Positions 55,744 through 64,000 of a stretch of 64,000 bases of DNA are shown one piece after another. How positions within the stretch are numbered: the stretch's first letter is position 1; the number at the start of each line of letters is the position of its first letter. Location: contig NZ_CP034689.1 of assembly GCF_003994415.1 (NCBI RefSeq), positions 1 through 64,000 of the forward strand, in the 5' to 3' direction. A program made the position numbers and the translations under genes. Below the pieces are notes generated by a model, which was not told the DNA's origin, searched no databases, and worked only from the letters and a program-made list of their open reading frames with translations. The DNA is from Achromobacter spanius (GTDB lineage Bacteria > Pseudomonadota > Gammaproteobacteria > Burkholderiales > Burkholderiaceae_B).

Positions 55744-55940
55744 GTTGCTGCCTGGGGCGGCGGCCTTGAGACATAGTGGCATTGATTTATTGATGCATGG
55801 ATTGCAAAAAACTCGTCTGATTTATTGGGTTTTTTGTTCGGATTTGACCGAATAGTATGGATTGCCTTTCGGGGCGGCGCAGGGCAAAGGCGCGTGGTGC
55901 GCCGCCAGCCGCCCCGGTTTCCCTCTTAAGGAGCAAGACC

Positions 55941-56552
55941 ATGAAAATCGCATTGATCGGCATTTCGGGCCGCGTAGGCTCGCGAGTGGCGGACGAACTG
56001 CTCAAGCGCGGCCACCAGGTGACCGGCATCGCCCGTAATCCGGCCGACGTCAACAGCCAGCCCGGCTTGACCGTGCAACAGGGCGACGCCACCGACCCCG
56101 AAACCCTGACCCCCCTGCTGACCGGCCACGACGCGGTGGTCAGCGCCACGCGCTTTGTGTCCACCGACGCCAAGCCGCTGCTGGCTGCCGTGAAGAACGC
56201 GGGCGTGCCGCGCCTGCTGGTGGTGGGCGGCGCGGGCAGCCTGCAAGTGGCGCCCGGCATGCTGCTGATCGACACCCCCGAATTCCCGGACGCGTACAAG
56301 CCCGAGGCGCGCGCGGGCGTCGTCTTCCTGGACACGCTGCGCCAGGAAAAAGTGCTGAACTGGACCTTCCTGTCGCCATCGGCCATGTTTGAACCCGGCG
56401 AGCGTACCGGGGCATTCCGGGTTGGCGATGACACCCTCTTGGCCGACGAGGATGGCAAAAGCTGGATCTCGATGGAAGACTACGCGATTGCGCTGGTCGA
56501 TGAAATCGAGTCCCCTATACACTCCCGACGCCGCTTCACGGTCGGGTATTGA
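55941..56552 (+). CDS. NAD(P)H-binding, NmrA-like protein
   Basis: This 203-residue single-domain Rossmann protein starts at the ATG at 55941 with TAAGGAGCAAGACC upstream. The cofactor motif is IGISGRVGSRVADELLKRG, a GxxGxxG type. Members reduce quinones or other substrates or sense redox state. It leads a three-gene unit with flavin reductase and deoxyribosyltransferase. The AT-rich stretch before it (55780-55860) probably holds its promoter. Confidence 0.85.
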   Translation: MKIALIGISGRVGSRVADELLKRGHQVTGIARNPADVNSQPGLTVQQGDATDPETLTPLLTGHDAVVSATRFVSTDAKPLLAAVKNAGVPRLLVVGGAGSLQVAPGMLLIDTPEFPDAYKPEARAGVVFLDTLRQEKVLNWTFLSPSAMFEPGERTGAFRVGDDTLLADEDGKSWISMEDYAIALVDEIESPIHSRRRFTVGY

Positions 56553-56592
56553 AGTCGGCGCCCTGAAGCCAGCAACCCTACCCCGCGACCCC

Positions 56593-57162
56593 ATGTCCCC
56601 TATCGAACCCGTCGAACTGCCTCGCTCTTATCTGCTTCTGAACCATGGGCCCTCGGTGCTTGTCACCAGTGCCCATGGCGCGGCGCGCAACGTCATGGCC
56701 GCGGCCTGGGCGATGCCCTTGGACTTCAACCCGGCCAAGATGCTGGTGGTGGTGGACAAGAACACCTACACGCGCGAATTGATCGAGGCGTCCGGCGAGT
56801 TCGCGCTGTGTATTCCTTCGCGCGCTCAGGCGGCCGCCACGCTGAAAGTGGGTTCGGAAACGGGCCGGGATGTGGACAAGTTCAAGGCTTGCGGCTTGAA
56901 CACGTTTGCGGCCAGCAAGATCGGCGCGCCATTGGTCAGCGACTGCCTGGGCTGGTTGGAATGCAAGGTGGTGCCCGAGCCGCACAACCAACAGGCTTAT
57001 GATTTGTTCATTGGCGAAGTCGTCGCCGCCTGGGCCGCGCCGGATGTGTTCTCTAAAAACCGCTGGCACTTTCCCAAAGACGAGCGGCGTTCGATCCACT
57101 ACCTGGCGGGCGGTTCGTTTTTTGCCACCGGCGAAGCCTTCAACGTTTCAGAATCGGAGTAG
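56593..57162 (+). CDS. Flavin reductase domain protein
   Basis: This 189-residue protein has the FMN-binding split-barrel pattern of flavin reductase-like proteins: VLVTSAHGAARNVMAAAWAM and a GEFALCIPS segment. It starts at the ATG at 56593, 40 bp after the upstream stop. It would bind FMN and reduce it or store it; no partner monooxygenase is encoded nearby. Confidence 0.83.
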   Translation: MSPIEPVELPRSYLLLNHGPSVLVTSAHGAARNVMAAAWAMPLDFNPAKMLVVVDKNTYTRELIEASGEFALCIPSRAQAAATLKVGSETGRDVDKFKACGLNTFAASKIGAPLVSDCLGWLECKVVPEPHNQQAYDLFIGEVVAAWAAPDVFSKNRWHFPKDERRSIHYLAGGSFFATGEAFNVSESE

Positions 57163-57167
57163 CCCTT

Positions 57168-57677
57168 ATGCGCAGCGTGTATCTCGCGGGGTTCGACGTC
57201 TTCCTGCCCGATGCCGTGGCGCATGGCCAGCGCCTGAAGGCGCTATGCGCCACCTACGGGTTCGACGGCCTGTTCCCGTTGGATAATGCGGCACCCAAGG
57301 ACTTGTCGGGGCCCGCGTTGGCGCAATGGATCTATCGAGAAAACGTCGCGTTGATCCGCCGCGCCGACATGGTGATGGCCAACCTGAATACCTTTCGTGG
57401 CGCCGAACCGGATTCAGGCACGGCCTTCGAGGTGGGCTACGCCATTGCCTGCGGCAAGCCGGTCTGGGGCTACACCAGCCAGGCCGGACCCTTGATTGAT
57501 CAGGTGGCGGTGGGGGCGGCGGCGGACGACGGCGCGTCGCGCATGGTGGATGCCGAGGGCTATACGGTGGAAGACTTCGGCCTGAACTTGAACCTGATGC
57601 TGGCGTGCAGCGCGCGCATCGTCGTGGGTAAAGCATCGGACTGCCTGGCCCTGATGGCCGCGGAGGCCAGCCGGTGA
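57168..57677 (+). CDS. Nucleoside 2-deoxyribosyltransferase
   Basis: This 169-residue protein is from the NDT family, which moves deoxyribose between bases through a covalent glycosyl-Glu. RSVYLAGFDVFLPDAVAHGQ opens it, and EPDSGTAFEVGYAIACGKPV contains the nucleophilic Glu; GFDGLFPLDN and the Asp before it shape the base site. It starts 5 bp after the flavin reductase stop. It is probably a nucleoside salvage enzyme. Confidence 0.9.
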   Translation: MRSVYLAGFDVFLPDAVAHGQRLKALCATYGFDGLFPLDNAAPKDLSGPALAQWIYRENVALIRRADMVMANLNTFRGAEPDSGTAFEVGYAIACGKPVWGYTSQAGPLIDQVAVGAAADDGASRMVDAEGYTVEDFGLNLNLMLACSARIVVGKASDCLALMAAEASR

Positions 57678-57725
57678 ATCGCCTGCGCTAAGCAGGGATC
57701 CCCGGCGGCAAGCCTTTGCAGGCTG

Positions 57726-58391
57726 CTATTTCGCGGCCTTCTTGTGTGCCGCCTTCTTGTATGTCGCCTTCTTGGCCGTAGGCGTACCCAGATATCCCAT
57801 CACCGCGTCCACCACGGCTTGCTCAAGCTGCTCGGTGGAAAAGCCCACGGGCGGCTCCAACGCCGCCGCATGCACCAACGATTCCATGATGCGCAGCACC
57901 ACATAGGTGGCCAGATCGCGGTCTTGTTGCGCGATCTCGGCCCGATGCAGCTCCAGCAGATGCCGCATTCGGCGGTGGATGTCCTGGTCGGCCAGACTGT
58001 GCTCGCGCGGTGTGTCGAACAGCGGAAACTCGCGTTCAAGCACCCGGTGCAAGGCCGGTTCCAGCAGGTGCGCGTGCAGCATGGCCTGCACGATGGCGGC
58101 CACGCGTTCTTTCAAGGTGGCGGCGGGGTTGCTGTTCAGCACTTCATCAATGACATCCAGCATGTCGTTGTCGTGCCGCTGATGCAAGGCGGCGATCAGC
58201 GCATTCTTGTTCGGAAAATACTGGTACAGCGACCCGACGCTGACCCCAGCCGTTTCGGCGATCAGATTGGTGTTGGTGCCCGCGTAACCGTGCGTGGCCA
58301 GAATGTGAGCAGTGGCTTGCAGGATCGTGTCGACGGTGTGCTGGGATCTGAGCTGGCGCGGCGATTTTCGGGGCTGAGGGATAGCGGTCAT
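57726..58391 (-). CDS. TetR-family regulator with basic C-terminal tail
   Basis: This 221-residue repressor has an N-terminal HTH (TNLIAETAGVSVGSLYQYF, about 40-60) and a typical helical ligand domain. It is divergent from the MFS transporter at 58542 and probably controls it. The last 20 residues (PTAKKATYKKAAHKKAAK) are a Lys/Ala tail like histone H1 repeats, which is unusual for TetR proteins and also seen in the SET protein at 60854. Confidence 0.88.
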   Translation of the reverse strand: MTAIPQPRKSPRQLRSQHTVDTILQATAHILATHGYAGTNTNLIAETAGVSVGSLYQYFPNKNALIAALHQRHDNDMLDVIDEVLNSNPAATLKERVAAIVQAMLHAHLLEPALHRVLEREFPLFDTPREHSLADQDIHRRMRHLLELHRAEIAQQDRDLATYVVLRIMESLVHAAALEPPVGFSTEQLEQAVVDAVMGYLGTPTAKKATYKKAAHKKAAK

Positions 58392-58541
58392 GGATGCGTG
58401 GAAAGGCGAGTATCAAACCTGAGCAATGGCTCATAAAATTCAGGGCAGGCGATCTGATTGTTCACCCGCAAGCGCGGATTATGCCATCGACGAATTCTCC
58501 GCGATGGTTTCGGATTGCCACAACCCTATCAAGGATTTCTC

Positions 58542-59747
58542 ATGTCGAACGTATCGACGGCTGGGGCCGCACCCGCAGCCGGTGTACCCGTGCGCGCTGT
58601 TTTTGTGCAGTTGTCGCCATTGGTGGCGGTGGTGTTCATTGCATTTTTCATGGTCGGCCTGCCGATGCCGGTCTTGCCGCTTTATGTGACTGGCACGCTG
58701 ATGATGAGTGCGCTCGTGGTGGGCGTGGTGGCCGGCCTGCAGTTTGCCGCCGCCCTGCTGTCGCGCGCCTATGCTGGCGCGCTAGCCGACCGCCAAGGCG
58801 CCAAGCGGGCGGTGGTGATAGGTTGCCTGCTGGGCGCGGCGGCGGGTGTGCTGTATGTGCTGGCCGACGCCTTGTCCGCGCGGCCACAAGCGGCGCTGAC
58901 GGCGCTGTTGGCGGGCCGTGCGCTGATGGGATGCGCCGAAAGCCTGATCGTCACCGGCGCGTTGAGCTGGGGCGTGGGCCGCGTGGGGCCGCAGAACGCG
59001 GGCCGCGTCATGGCTTGGGTGGGCGTCGCCATTTACGCCGCCTATGCCTTGGGCGCACCTGCTGGCATGCGGCTGTACGCCTATTCAGGTTTCGCGGGCC
59101 TGGCGTGGGCAACGGTGGTGATTCCGCTGGCGGCCCTGGCGCTGGTGCTGCCGCAACGCGCCGCGCCTGCCGTGGGTGGGGTGCGCACGCCCTTCTATCG
59201 GGTGCTGGGCATGGTGCTGCTGCCCGGTCTGGGCCTGGCCCTGACCAGTGTGGGCTTTGGCGTGATCACCGCGTTTGTCAGCCTGCTGTTTGCGCAACGT
59301 GGCTGGGATGGAGCGGGATGGATGTTCAGCGCGTTCGGCGTGGGGTTCATTCTTGCCCGCGTCTTCTTCGCGGGTCTGCCTGACAAGCTGGGCGGCGCGC
59401 GCGTGGCGCTGGTGTGCGTGCTGATCGAGGCCGTGGGCCAGTGGCTGATCTGGACAAGCGTCACGCCGATGTGGGCGTATGCCGGCGCATGTCTGACTGG
59501 TGCGGGCTATTCGCTGGCATTCCCGGCGTTTGGCGTCGAGGCCGTGCGGCGCGTGCCGGCGGCAAGCCGTGGCGCGGCCATGGGGGCGTATGTGGCGTTT
59601 CTGGACGTGGCGCTGGGTATCAGCGGCCCGGTGGCGGGCGGGCTGGCCGGCGCGCAAGGCGTTGGCGCCGTGTATGCGATGGGCGGCGCATGCGCGCTGG
59701 CCGCGGTGTTCGTAGCCCTGGCGCTGCGGCGTCCGGCGGGGCAATAA
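58542..59747 (+). CDS. MFS transporter
   Basis: This 401-residue membrane protein has about twelve membrane segments from the ATG at 58542, with AAGGA upstream. LADRQGAKRAVVIGCLLGAA is the loop 2-3 motif of drug-type MFS exporters. The divergent TetR gene suggests regulated efflux of a toxic compound. A TCGGGGC/GCCCCGA hairpin at 59752-59769 follows and separates it from convergent ribB. Confidence 0.9.
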   Translation: MSNVSTAGAAPAAGVPVRAVFVQLSPLVAVVFIAFFMVGLPMPVLPLYVTGTLMMSALVVGVVAGLQFAAALLSRAYAGALADRQGAKRAVVIGCLLGAAAGVLYVLADALSARPQAALTALLAGRALMGCAESLIVTGALSWGVGRVGPQNAGRVMAWVGVAIYAAYALGAPAGMRLYAYSGFAGLAWATVVIPLAALALVLPQRAAPAVGGVRTPFYRVLGMVLLPGLGLALTSVGFGVITAFVSLLFAQRGWDGAGWMFSAFGVGFILARVFFAGLPDKLGGARVALVCVLIEAVGQWLIWTSVTPMWAYAGACLTGAGYSLAFPAFGVEAVRRVPAASRGAAMGAYVAFLDVALGISGPVAGGLAGAQGVGAVYAMGGACALAAVFVALALRRPAGQ

Positions 59748-59751
59748 CCCA

Positions 59752-59769
59752 TCGGGGCCGCAGCCCCGA
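59752..59769. terminator. Hairpin between convergent MFS and ribB genes
   Basis: TCGGGGC and GCCCCGA pair around CGCA, 4 bp after the MFS stop and 17 bp from the ribB stop. There is no T-run, but its place between convergent genes suits a bidirectional terminator. Confidence 0.5.
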
Positions 59770-59785
59770 CGGGATGCGGTTCCCC

Positions 59786-60499
59786 TTAGACGGTGGCGGC
59801 CATTTCCAGGACTTCGTCGTCCACGGCTTCGGCGTTGCCGTCTTTCAGCTTCTGCAGGTGATCGGCCAGTTCGGCAATGGTCAACGCAACCAGGCCGTGC
59901 TGCGCCGCGTAACGCTCCAGCGATGCGCCGCGCATCATGGTGCCGTCGGCGTTCATCAGTTCGCACAGCACGCCGGCGGGGCGCAGGCCGGCCAGCACGG
60001 CCAGATCCACCGAGCCTTCGGTGTGACCACGCCGCGTCAGCACGCCGCCGGGTTGCGCGCGCAGGGGGAACACGTGGCCGGGGCTGACGATGTCGTCGCT
60101 TTGGGCCGACGGCGAGATGGCGGCGCGGATGGTGGTGACGCGGTCAACCGCCGACACGCCGGTGCTGACGCCTTCGCGCGCTTCAATCGATACGGTGAAG
60201 GCGGTGGCGAAGCGGCTTTGGTTGCGCGTGACCATGGGCGGCAGTGCCAGCCGGTCCAGGGTTTCGCCGGGCAGGCACAGGCAGACGATGCCGCTGCCGT
60301 CGCGGATCAGCTGCGCCATGACGGGCACGGTGAGCTTGTCGGCGGCGACGATCAGGTCGGCTTCGTTTTCGCGGTCGAAGTCGTCCATGAGGATGACCGG
60401 ACGGCCCAGGCGCAGATGATGCAGCGCGCGCTGCAAGCGGGCGGCAAAGGGTTGTGAAGCCAGGCTGGGAAGGGACTGCGGGGTATTGAGGTTGGACAT
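59786..60499 (-). CDS. ribB: 3,4-dihydroxy-2-butanone 4-phosphate synthase
   Basis: RibB makes the four-carbon precursor of riboflavin from ribulose 5-phosphate. It is 237 residues from the ATG at 60499. The acidic metal/substrate loop is MDDFDRENEADLI, and LTRRGHTEGSVDLAVLAG holds the Arg/His/Glu site. There is no fused GTP cyclohydrolase II domain. An FMN riboswitch precedes it, so FMN level controls expression. The open frame continues upstream through the riboswitch but is not coding. Confidence 0.95.
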   Translation of the reverse strand: MSNLNTPQSLPSLASQPFAARLQRALHHLRLGRPVILMDDFDRENEADLIVAADKLTVPVMAQLIRDGSGIVCLCLPGETLDRLALPPMVTRNQSRFATAFTVSIEAREGVSTGVSAVDRVTTIRAAISPSAQSDDIVSPGHVFPLRAQPGGVLTRRGHTEGSVDLAVLAGLRPAGVLCELMNADGTMMRGASLERYAAQHGLVALTIAELADHLQKLKDGNAEAVDDEVLEMAATV

Positions 60500-60615
60500 T
60501 GAAACGCTCTCGCAAAATGAAGTGGGCGAAAAACGTTTCAGGGCTAATCGACAGCCGAACGCAATACGACGTTCCAGGCGCATGGGCGCCCGGATAACGG
60601 GGTGTTGTGCCGGCA

Positions 60616-60763
60616 CATCTTCTCTCATCCGGACTATGACCGTCGGCTCTGGCGTCTCACCAGATCTGCTGACCCCGATGTCCGTGAAGGACGCCGGGCG
60701 CTCGCGGGCTCGCCACATTGCATGGCATACCGCCGGTGGGGAATTACACCCCGCCCTGAAGAC
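60616..60763 (-). promoter_or_regulatory. FMN riboswitch (RFN element)
   Basis: On the minus strand the RNA starts with CUUCAGGGCGGGGUG and has AUUCCCCACCGGCGGU, the two invariant RFN sequences, and closes with GGAUGAGAGAAGAU. These are the core junctions of the FMN aptamer. It ends about 117 nt before the ribB start, leaving room for an expression platform. FMN binding would reduce ribB expression. Confidence 0.95.
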
Positions 60764-60853
60764 GTACTGCATGTCGTGTTAACGACATCGGCGATTGTAC
60801 GCCTGTCCGCGCGGATGGCGGAACAGGCCGGGCGGGATTGTGAACGCGGATTT

Positions 60854-61495
60854 TCAGGGGACGGATTTGTCGGCTTGGGCGGGCTTGGTCGTCGTCTTCC
60901 TGGTCGCCGTCTTCTTGGTGGGCGCCTTCGTCGCCGGCTGCGACACCTTATCGGTCACTGGCTCCGACGCCTTCTCAGCCGCTGCTTTCTTAGCTGCCTC
61001 CGGCGCTTTCTTCGCCGCCTTCTTTTTCGGCAGCGCCAGCATCGTGCCCCGGCACGGCGGCGTGCCGCACAGGCAGCGGTAGCCTTCCTTCAGCGCCTTG
61101 GTGATGCGGCCATCCAGGACCAGGCCGTAGTCATACGACAGCTCGGTGCCGCGGGCGATGTCCTGCAAGGCGACGATGTACACGCGCTTGCCGTGCTTGC
61201 CTTCCTGCGCCTCGCAGTTGGGCTCACAGGAGTGGTTGATCCAGCGGGCGTCATTGCCTTCGTCGCCGCCGTCGATCACGCGGCCAGAGCTGAGCGCGAA
61301 GAAGAAGGTGTGGAAGGGGTCGTCGGGGTTGGTCGGGTGGCGCCGGTCGGCTTCCTTGGCGCTGATGCGCGCGCCGCCGTACTCAATGATGCGTGTGCCG
61401 GCGGGGATCTTGCGGGCGGCGAAGACGCCGTTGCCATGCAGCTTCGAGCGGCGAACAACATGCCAGGGCTTGATCGGGGTGGCTTCGGTGGTCAT
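60854..61495 (-). CDS. SET-domain protein with histone-H1-like tail
   Basis: This 213-residue predicted protein-lysine methyltransferase has a SET domain (about 10-130) with RSKLHGNGVFAARKIPAG, INHSCEPNC (87-95) and GTELSYDYG (116-124), and a post-SET zinc site CLCGTPPCRG (141-150). The tail (157-213) is Lys/Ala/Pro/Thr-rich like histone H1 (KKKAAKKAPEAAKKAAAEK). A link to a histone-like target is tempting but inferred. It is divergent from the bestrophin-like gene. Confidence 0.88.
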   Translation of the reverse strand: MTTEATPIKPWHVVRRSKLHGNGVFAARKIPAGTRIIEYGGARISAKEADRRHPTNPDDPFHTFFFALSSGRVIDGGDEGNDARWINHSCEPNCEAQEGKHGKRVYIVALQDIARGTELSYDYGLVLDGRITKALKEGYRCLCGTPPCRGTMLALPKKKAAKKAPEAAKKAAAEKASEPVTDKVSQPATKAPTKKTATRKTTTKPAQADKSVP

Positions 61496-61610
61496 GTAGG
61501 CGTGGGCGGAGACGGGTGGGCACGTGAGAGGAAACAGAATTATATCGACGCGCCCGTGACAGGATCACAGGCGTATAGTTGGCGCCGCCTTGTCCTTGGT
61601 TGATTTCATC

Positions 61611-62531
61611 ATGATCGTCCGTCCGCGTCCCTCCGCGCTGGCTTTGTTCTTTGTGATGCGCGGTTCCATCATCCCGCGCATTGTCGGCAAGATCCTTGTC
61701 ATCACGTTGTTGTCGTGCGTGGTGGTGTGGATGTACCACCGACTATGGTTTTCGCCCGCGCACCTGACGGCGGTGCCGTTTTCGCTGTTCGGCCTGGCGC
61801 TGTCGGTCTTCATGGGGTTTCGCAACAACGTCTGCTATGACCGCTGGTGGGAAGCCCGCAAGCAATGGGGCGACCTGATCGTGCAGGCGCGCAGCCTGGC
61901 GCGCGAAAGCGCGGTGCTGTTGGCCGCCAGCACGGGCAATCCGATTCAGGAACGGCTGGTGCGGCGCTGCATCGGCTTCGGCTACGGGCTGGCGGCGCGG
62001 CTGCGCGGTCAGGACATGGTGCAGGCCGTGCGCCCCTGGGTGCAACAAGACGAGCTGGACACGCTTGCCGGTTGCCGCAATGTGCCGGATGCGCTGCTCA
62101 TGGCCATCAACCGCGACCTGGCCGGCTGTCTGCGGCGCGGCGAACTCAGCGACATTCTCTACCAGGCGCTGACCCAGCGGGTGGCGCAGTGCGCCGCCAT
62201 CCAGGCTGCCTGCGAACGCATCAAGTTCACGCCCTGTCCGTTTGCCTATTCGCTGCTGCTGCATCGCACGGCATGGCTGTTCTGCCTGCTGCTGCCTTTC
62301 GGCCTGGTGGGCACGCTGGAATATCTGACGCCCGTGGCGGTCACCATCATCGCCTACACCTTCTTCGGACTGGATGCCTTGGGCGACGAGCTGGAAGACC
62401 CGTTCGGCCTGGAAGAGAACGACCTGCCGCTGTCGGCCCTGGCGCGCGTGATCGAGATCGACCTGCTGGAAGGCCTGGGCGTGCGCCCGTTGCCGGACGC
62501 CGCGGTGCCTGAAGACTTCATCCTGCGCTGA
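61611..62531 (+). CDS. Bestrophin-like membrane protein
   Basis: This 306-residue membrane protein is of the bacterial bestrophin/UPF0187 (YneE) family, which forms pentameric ion channels. The ATG at 61611 is preferred to a TTG at 61590. FSLFGLALSVFMGFRNNVCY and DRWWEARKQWGDLIVQARSL are the typical conserved motifs, and PVAVTIIAYTFFGLDALGDE contains the late membrane helix with acidic end. Ion selectivity is not predictable. Confidence 0.88.
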   Translation: MIVRPRPSALALFFVMRGSIIPRIVGKILVITLLSCVVVWMYHRLWFSPAHLTAVPFSLFGLALSVFMGFRNNVCYDRWWEARKQWGDLIVQARSLARESAVLLAASTGNPIQERLVRRCIGFGYGLAARLRGQDMVQAVRPWVQQDELDTLAGCRNVPDALLMAINRDLAGCLRRGELSDILYQALTQRVAQCAAIQAACERIKFTPCPFAYSLLLHRTAWLFCLLLPFGLVGTLEYLTPVAVTIIAYTFFGLDALGDELEDPFGLEENDLPLSALARVIEIDLLEGLGVRPLPDAAVPEDFILR

Positions 62532-62538
62532 TGGCTGC

Positions 62539-63009
62539 CTAGCCCACGGGCCCCGTCAGCGGCAGCATGGTTTCTTTCAGGCGGCGCAGCACAAAGCACG
62601 ACTTGCTGTGGCGTATGCCGGGGATGCGGTAAAGCTGTTCGCGCAGCAGGCGTTCGTAGTCGCGGGTGTCGCGCACGGCGATGCGGATGTAATAGTCGTA
62701 GTCGCCCGACACCAGAAACGCTTCCAGCACCTCGGGTATGGCCGCCAGGGCGCGGCCGAACTCGTAGAGCGTTTCTTCGCTGTGGCTTTCCAGCGTGACG
62801 TGGACGATGACCGTGTCCATGAAGCCCAGGCTGGCCGGATCGATGTCCACGGTGTAGCCGCGGATGACCCCGGCGCCCTCCATGCGCTTGATGCGGTTCC
62901 AGCACGGGGTGGACGACAGCCCCACCGCCGCGCCGATTTCATTCAGGCTGGCGCGCGCGTTGTCCTGCAAGACCTTCAAAATGGCCAGATCAAACTTGTC
63001 CAGGTTCAT
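62539..63009 (-). CDS. Lrp/AsnC-family regulator
   Basis: This 156-residue regulator starts at the ATG at 63009. It has an HTH (RASLNEIGAAVGLSSTPCWN then RIKRMEGAGVIRGY, about 18-52) and an AsnC ligand domain. The HTH is of the leucine-responsive type. It is divergent from the acetolactate-synthase-like gene, which it probably controls. A dyad just upstream of its start may be its own site. Confidence 0.92.
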   Translation of the reverse strand: MNLDKFDLAILKVLQDNARASLNEIGAAVGLSSTPCWNRIKRMEGAGVIRGYTVDIDPASLGFMDTVIVHVTLESHSEETLYEFGRALAAIPEVLEAFLVSGDYDYYIRIAVRDTRDYERLLREQLYRIPGIRHSKSCFVLRRLKETMLPLTGPVG

Positions 63010-63012
63010 TTT

Positions 63013-63034
63013 CTTTGATTCCTCAAAATCAAAG
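63013..63034. promoter_or_regulatory. Dyad in the Lrp/acetolactate synthase divergent region
   Basis: CTTTGATT and AATCAAAG form a perfect 8-bp inverted repeat around a 6-nt spacer, 3 bp upstream of the Lrp start codon. The region to 63111 is AT-rich and would hold both promoters. It is a candidate autoregulatory site. Confidence 0.45.
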
Positions 63035-63111
63035 ATGAATTTACTCTGGATGGCCCTGATTAGTAGAAAAGAAGATAAAAATTCTTCGCCGCTCCGAATA
63101 AGATAGATAGC

Positions 63112-64000
63112 ATGAACGATCGCCTGCACCCCACCGCCACCGCCGCGCTTGCCGCCACTGAAACCCCCCCTGCAAACGGGGCCAAGATTCTGCTGGACAC
63201 CTTGATTGCGAACGGGGTCGACACGGTCTTTGGTTACCCCGGCGGCGCGGTCCTGCCGCTGTACGACGCCCTGTATGCCGAGCCGCGCTTGCGCCACGTG
63301 CTGGTGCGCCACGAACAGGCCGCCGTGCATGCCGCCGAAGGCTACGCCCGCACCACGGGCCGCACGGGCGTGGTGTTCGTGACCTCGGGCCCCGGCATGG
63401 CCAACACCACGTCGGGCCTGTTGGATGCGATGTGCGATTCGATTCCGGTGCTGTGCGTCAGCGGTCAGGTGGCCACGGCCGCCATCGGCACCGACGCATT
63501 TCAAGAGTGCGACGCCATCGGCATTTCGCGTTCCGTCACAAAGTGGAATACCCAGATCCGCGCCGTGGACGACGTGGCCAATGTGGTGGCGCGTGCATTT
63601 GAATTGACCCGCCAGGGCCGCCCCGGCCCGGTGTTGGTGGACTTTCCGAAAGACGTGCAACTGGCGGTGCCGCGCGACGCGGATGACGATGTGCCGGGTT
63701 TGCCGTCGCAGCAAAAGCTGGCCGCGCTGCGCGCGCGCCGGCAGTCCGGCAAGCTGGCGGCCAAGCTGCCGCAGTCGGCCGTGCGCCGCGCCGCTGCGCT
63801 GATCGCCCAGGCCAAGCGGCCCATCTTCTACGGCGGGGGCGGCCTGATCAATGCCGGCCCGGAAGCCTGCGAGGCGTTCACCGACCTGGTCCGCCACACC
63901 GGCGCGCCCTGCACCCTGACGCTGATGGGGCTGGGCGCCTTCCCCGCGTCCGACCCGCAGTTTGTGGGCATGCTGGGCATGCACGGCACGGTCGAGGCCA
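63112..64000 (+). CDS. Acetolactate synthase large subunit-like protein (partial)
   Basis: The gene runs past the window edge; 296 codons are visible. It is a thiamine-diphosphate enzyme: the N-terminal domain has DTVFGYPGGAVLPLYDAL and the catalytic Glu in VRHEQAAVHAAEGYAR (E68), followed by TSGPGMANTTSGLLDAM. It makes acetolactate in branched-chain amino acid synthesis, or acts on other 2-oxoacids. The divergent Lrp gene fits amino acid control. The C-terminal TPP domain is not visible. Confidence 0.88.
   Translation, partial: MNDRLHPTATAALAATETPPANGAKILLDTLIANGVDTVFGYPGGAVLPLYDALYAEPRLRHVLVRHEQAAVHAAEGYARTTGRTGVVFVTSGPGMANTTSGLLDAMCDSIPVLCVSGQVATAAIGTDAFQECDAIGISRSVTKWNTQIRAVDDVANVVARAFELTRQGRPGPVLVDFPKDVQLAVPRDADDDVPGLPSQQKLAALRARRQSGKLAAKLPQSAVRRAAALIAQAKRPIFYGGGGLINAGPEACEAFTDLVRHTGAPCTLTLMGLGAFPASDPQFVGMLGMHGTVEA

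Noticed and set aside
60500..60772. Upstream extension of the ribB frame
   Set aside because: The extension lies across the FMN riboswitch and has no family similarity; ribB starts at 60499.
63010..63984. Upstream extension of the Lrp frame by over 300 codons
   Set aside because: It runs antisense through the acetolactate-synthase-like gene; the Lrp family N-terminus is at 63009.

Overview
The window is high-GC DNA that opens exactly at the dnaA start codon and runs dnaA-dnaN-gyrB, so it begins at the conventional first base of a circular chromosome, just past oriC (oriC itself is outside). Gene content suggests a betaproteobacterium of the Burkholderiales, most likely Alcaligenaceae close to Achromobacter or Bordetella. 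The pointers are Bug-type binding proteins, hydantoinase/oxoprolinase pairs, many ABC importers each with a divergent regulator, and Lys/Ala-rich protein tails. No rRNA, tRNA, CRISPR array or prophage was seen. The genus is inferred, not proven.

Layout. 1-5119: replication core, with a clear terminator after gyrB. 5226-8374: accessory stretch with a WG-repeat protein and a RhuM-family gene, flanked by decayed coding fragments including a short LysR-like remnant. 8519-13951: LysR regulator, polar amino acid ABC importer and a threonine-aldolase-like PLP enzyme. 14052-17821: DMT exporter, acylphosphatase, PhyH-like dioxygenase and an FMN-dependent 2-hydroxyacid dehydrogenase. 17822-18190: repeat-rich spacer. 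18191-27085: cluster A, an IclR regulator divergent from a PotABC-like importer, a three-part ferredoxin/flavoprotein dehydrogenase, a binding protein and a 2-hydroxyacid dehydrogenase. 27086-28841: an IS110-type insertion sequence with structured noncoding flanks. 28842-35578: AraC/GyrI-like regulator, LysR, Bug protein and HyuA/HyuB. 35565-44758: cluster B, a GntR regulator with an array of operator-like sites, a second PotABCD-like importer, a second three-part flavoenzyme plus an extra DAO-family flavoprotein, and RidA. 44733-50805, opposite strand: a nucleoside-type (BMP) ABC importer and a CodA-like deaminase. 51137-52051: DedA-rhodanese fusion. 52248-54649: a probable antibacterial nuclease effector with its immunity protein. 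54817-59747: ketopantoate-reductase-like protein, NAD(P)-binding, flavin reductase and deoxyribosyltransferase genes, then a TetR/MFS pair. 59786-64000: ribB under an FMN riboswitch, a SET-domain protein with a histone-H1-like tail, a bestrophin-like channel, Lrp, and the 5' part of an acetolactate-synthase-like gene.

How it works together. Most of the window is catabolic: four ABC importers, each next to enzymes that would act on the imported compound. Clusters A and B repeat the same logic: import a cationic or N-substituted compound, then oxidise its C-N bond with an FAD/[2Fe-2S] dehydrogenase. RidA in cluster B would clear enamine/imine by-products. The items most worth a second look are the effector/immunity pair, the paired flavoenzyme clusters, the GntR operator array, the IS110 noncoding region (possible bridge RNA), the SET/H1-like protein and the Asp-to-Cys change in the CodA-like active site.
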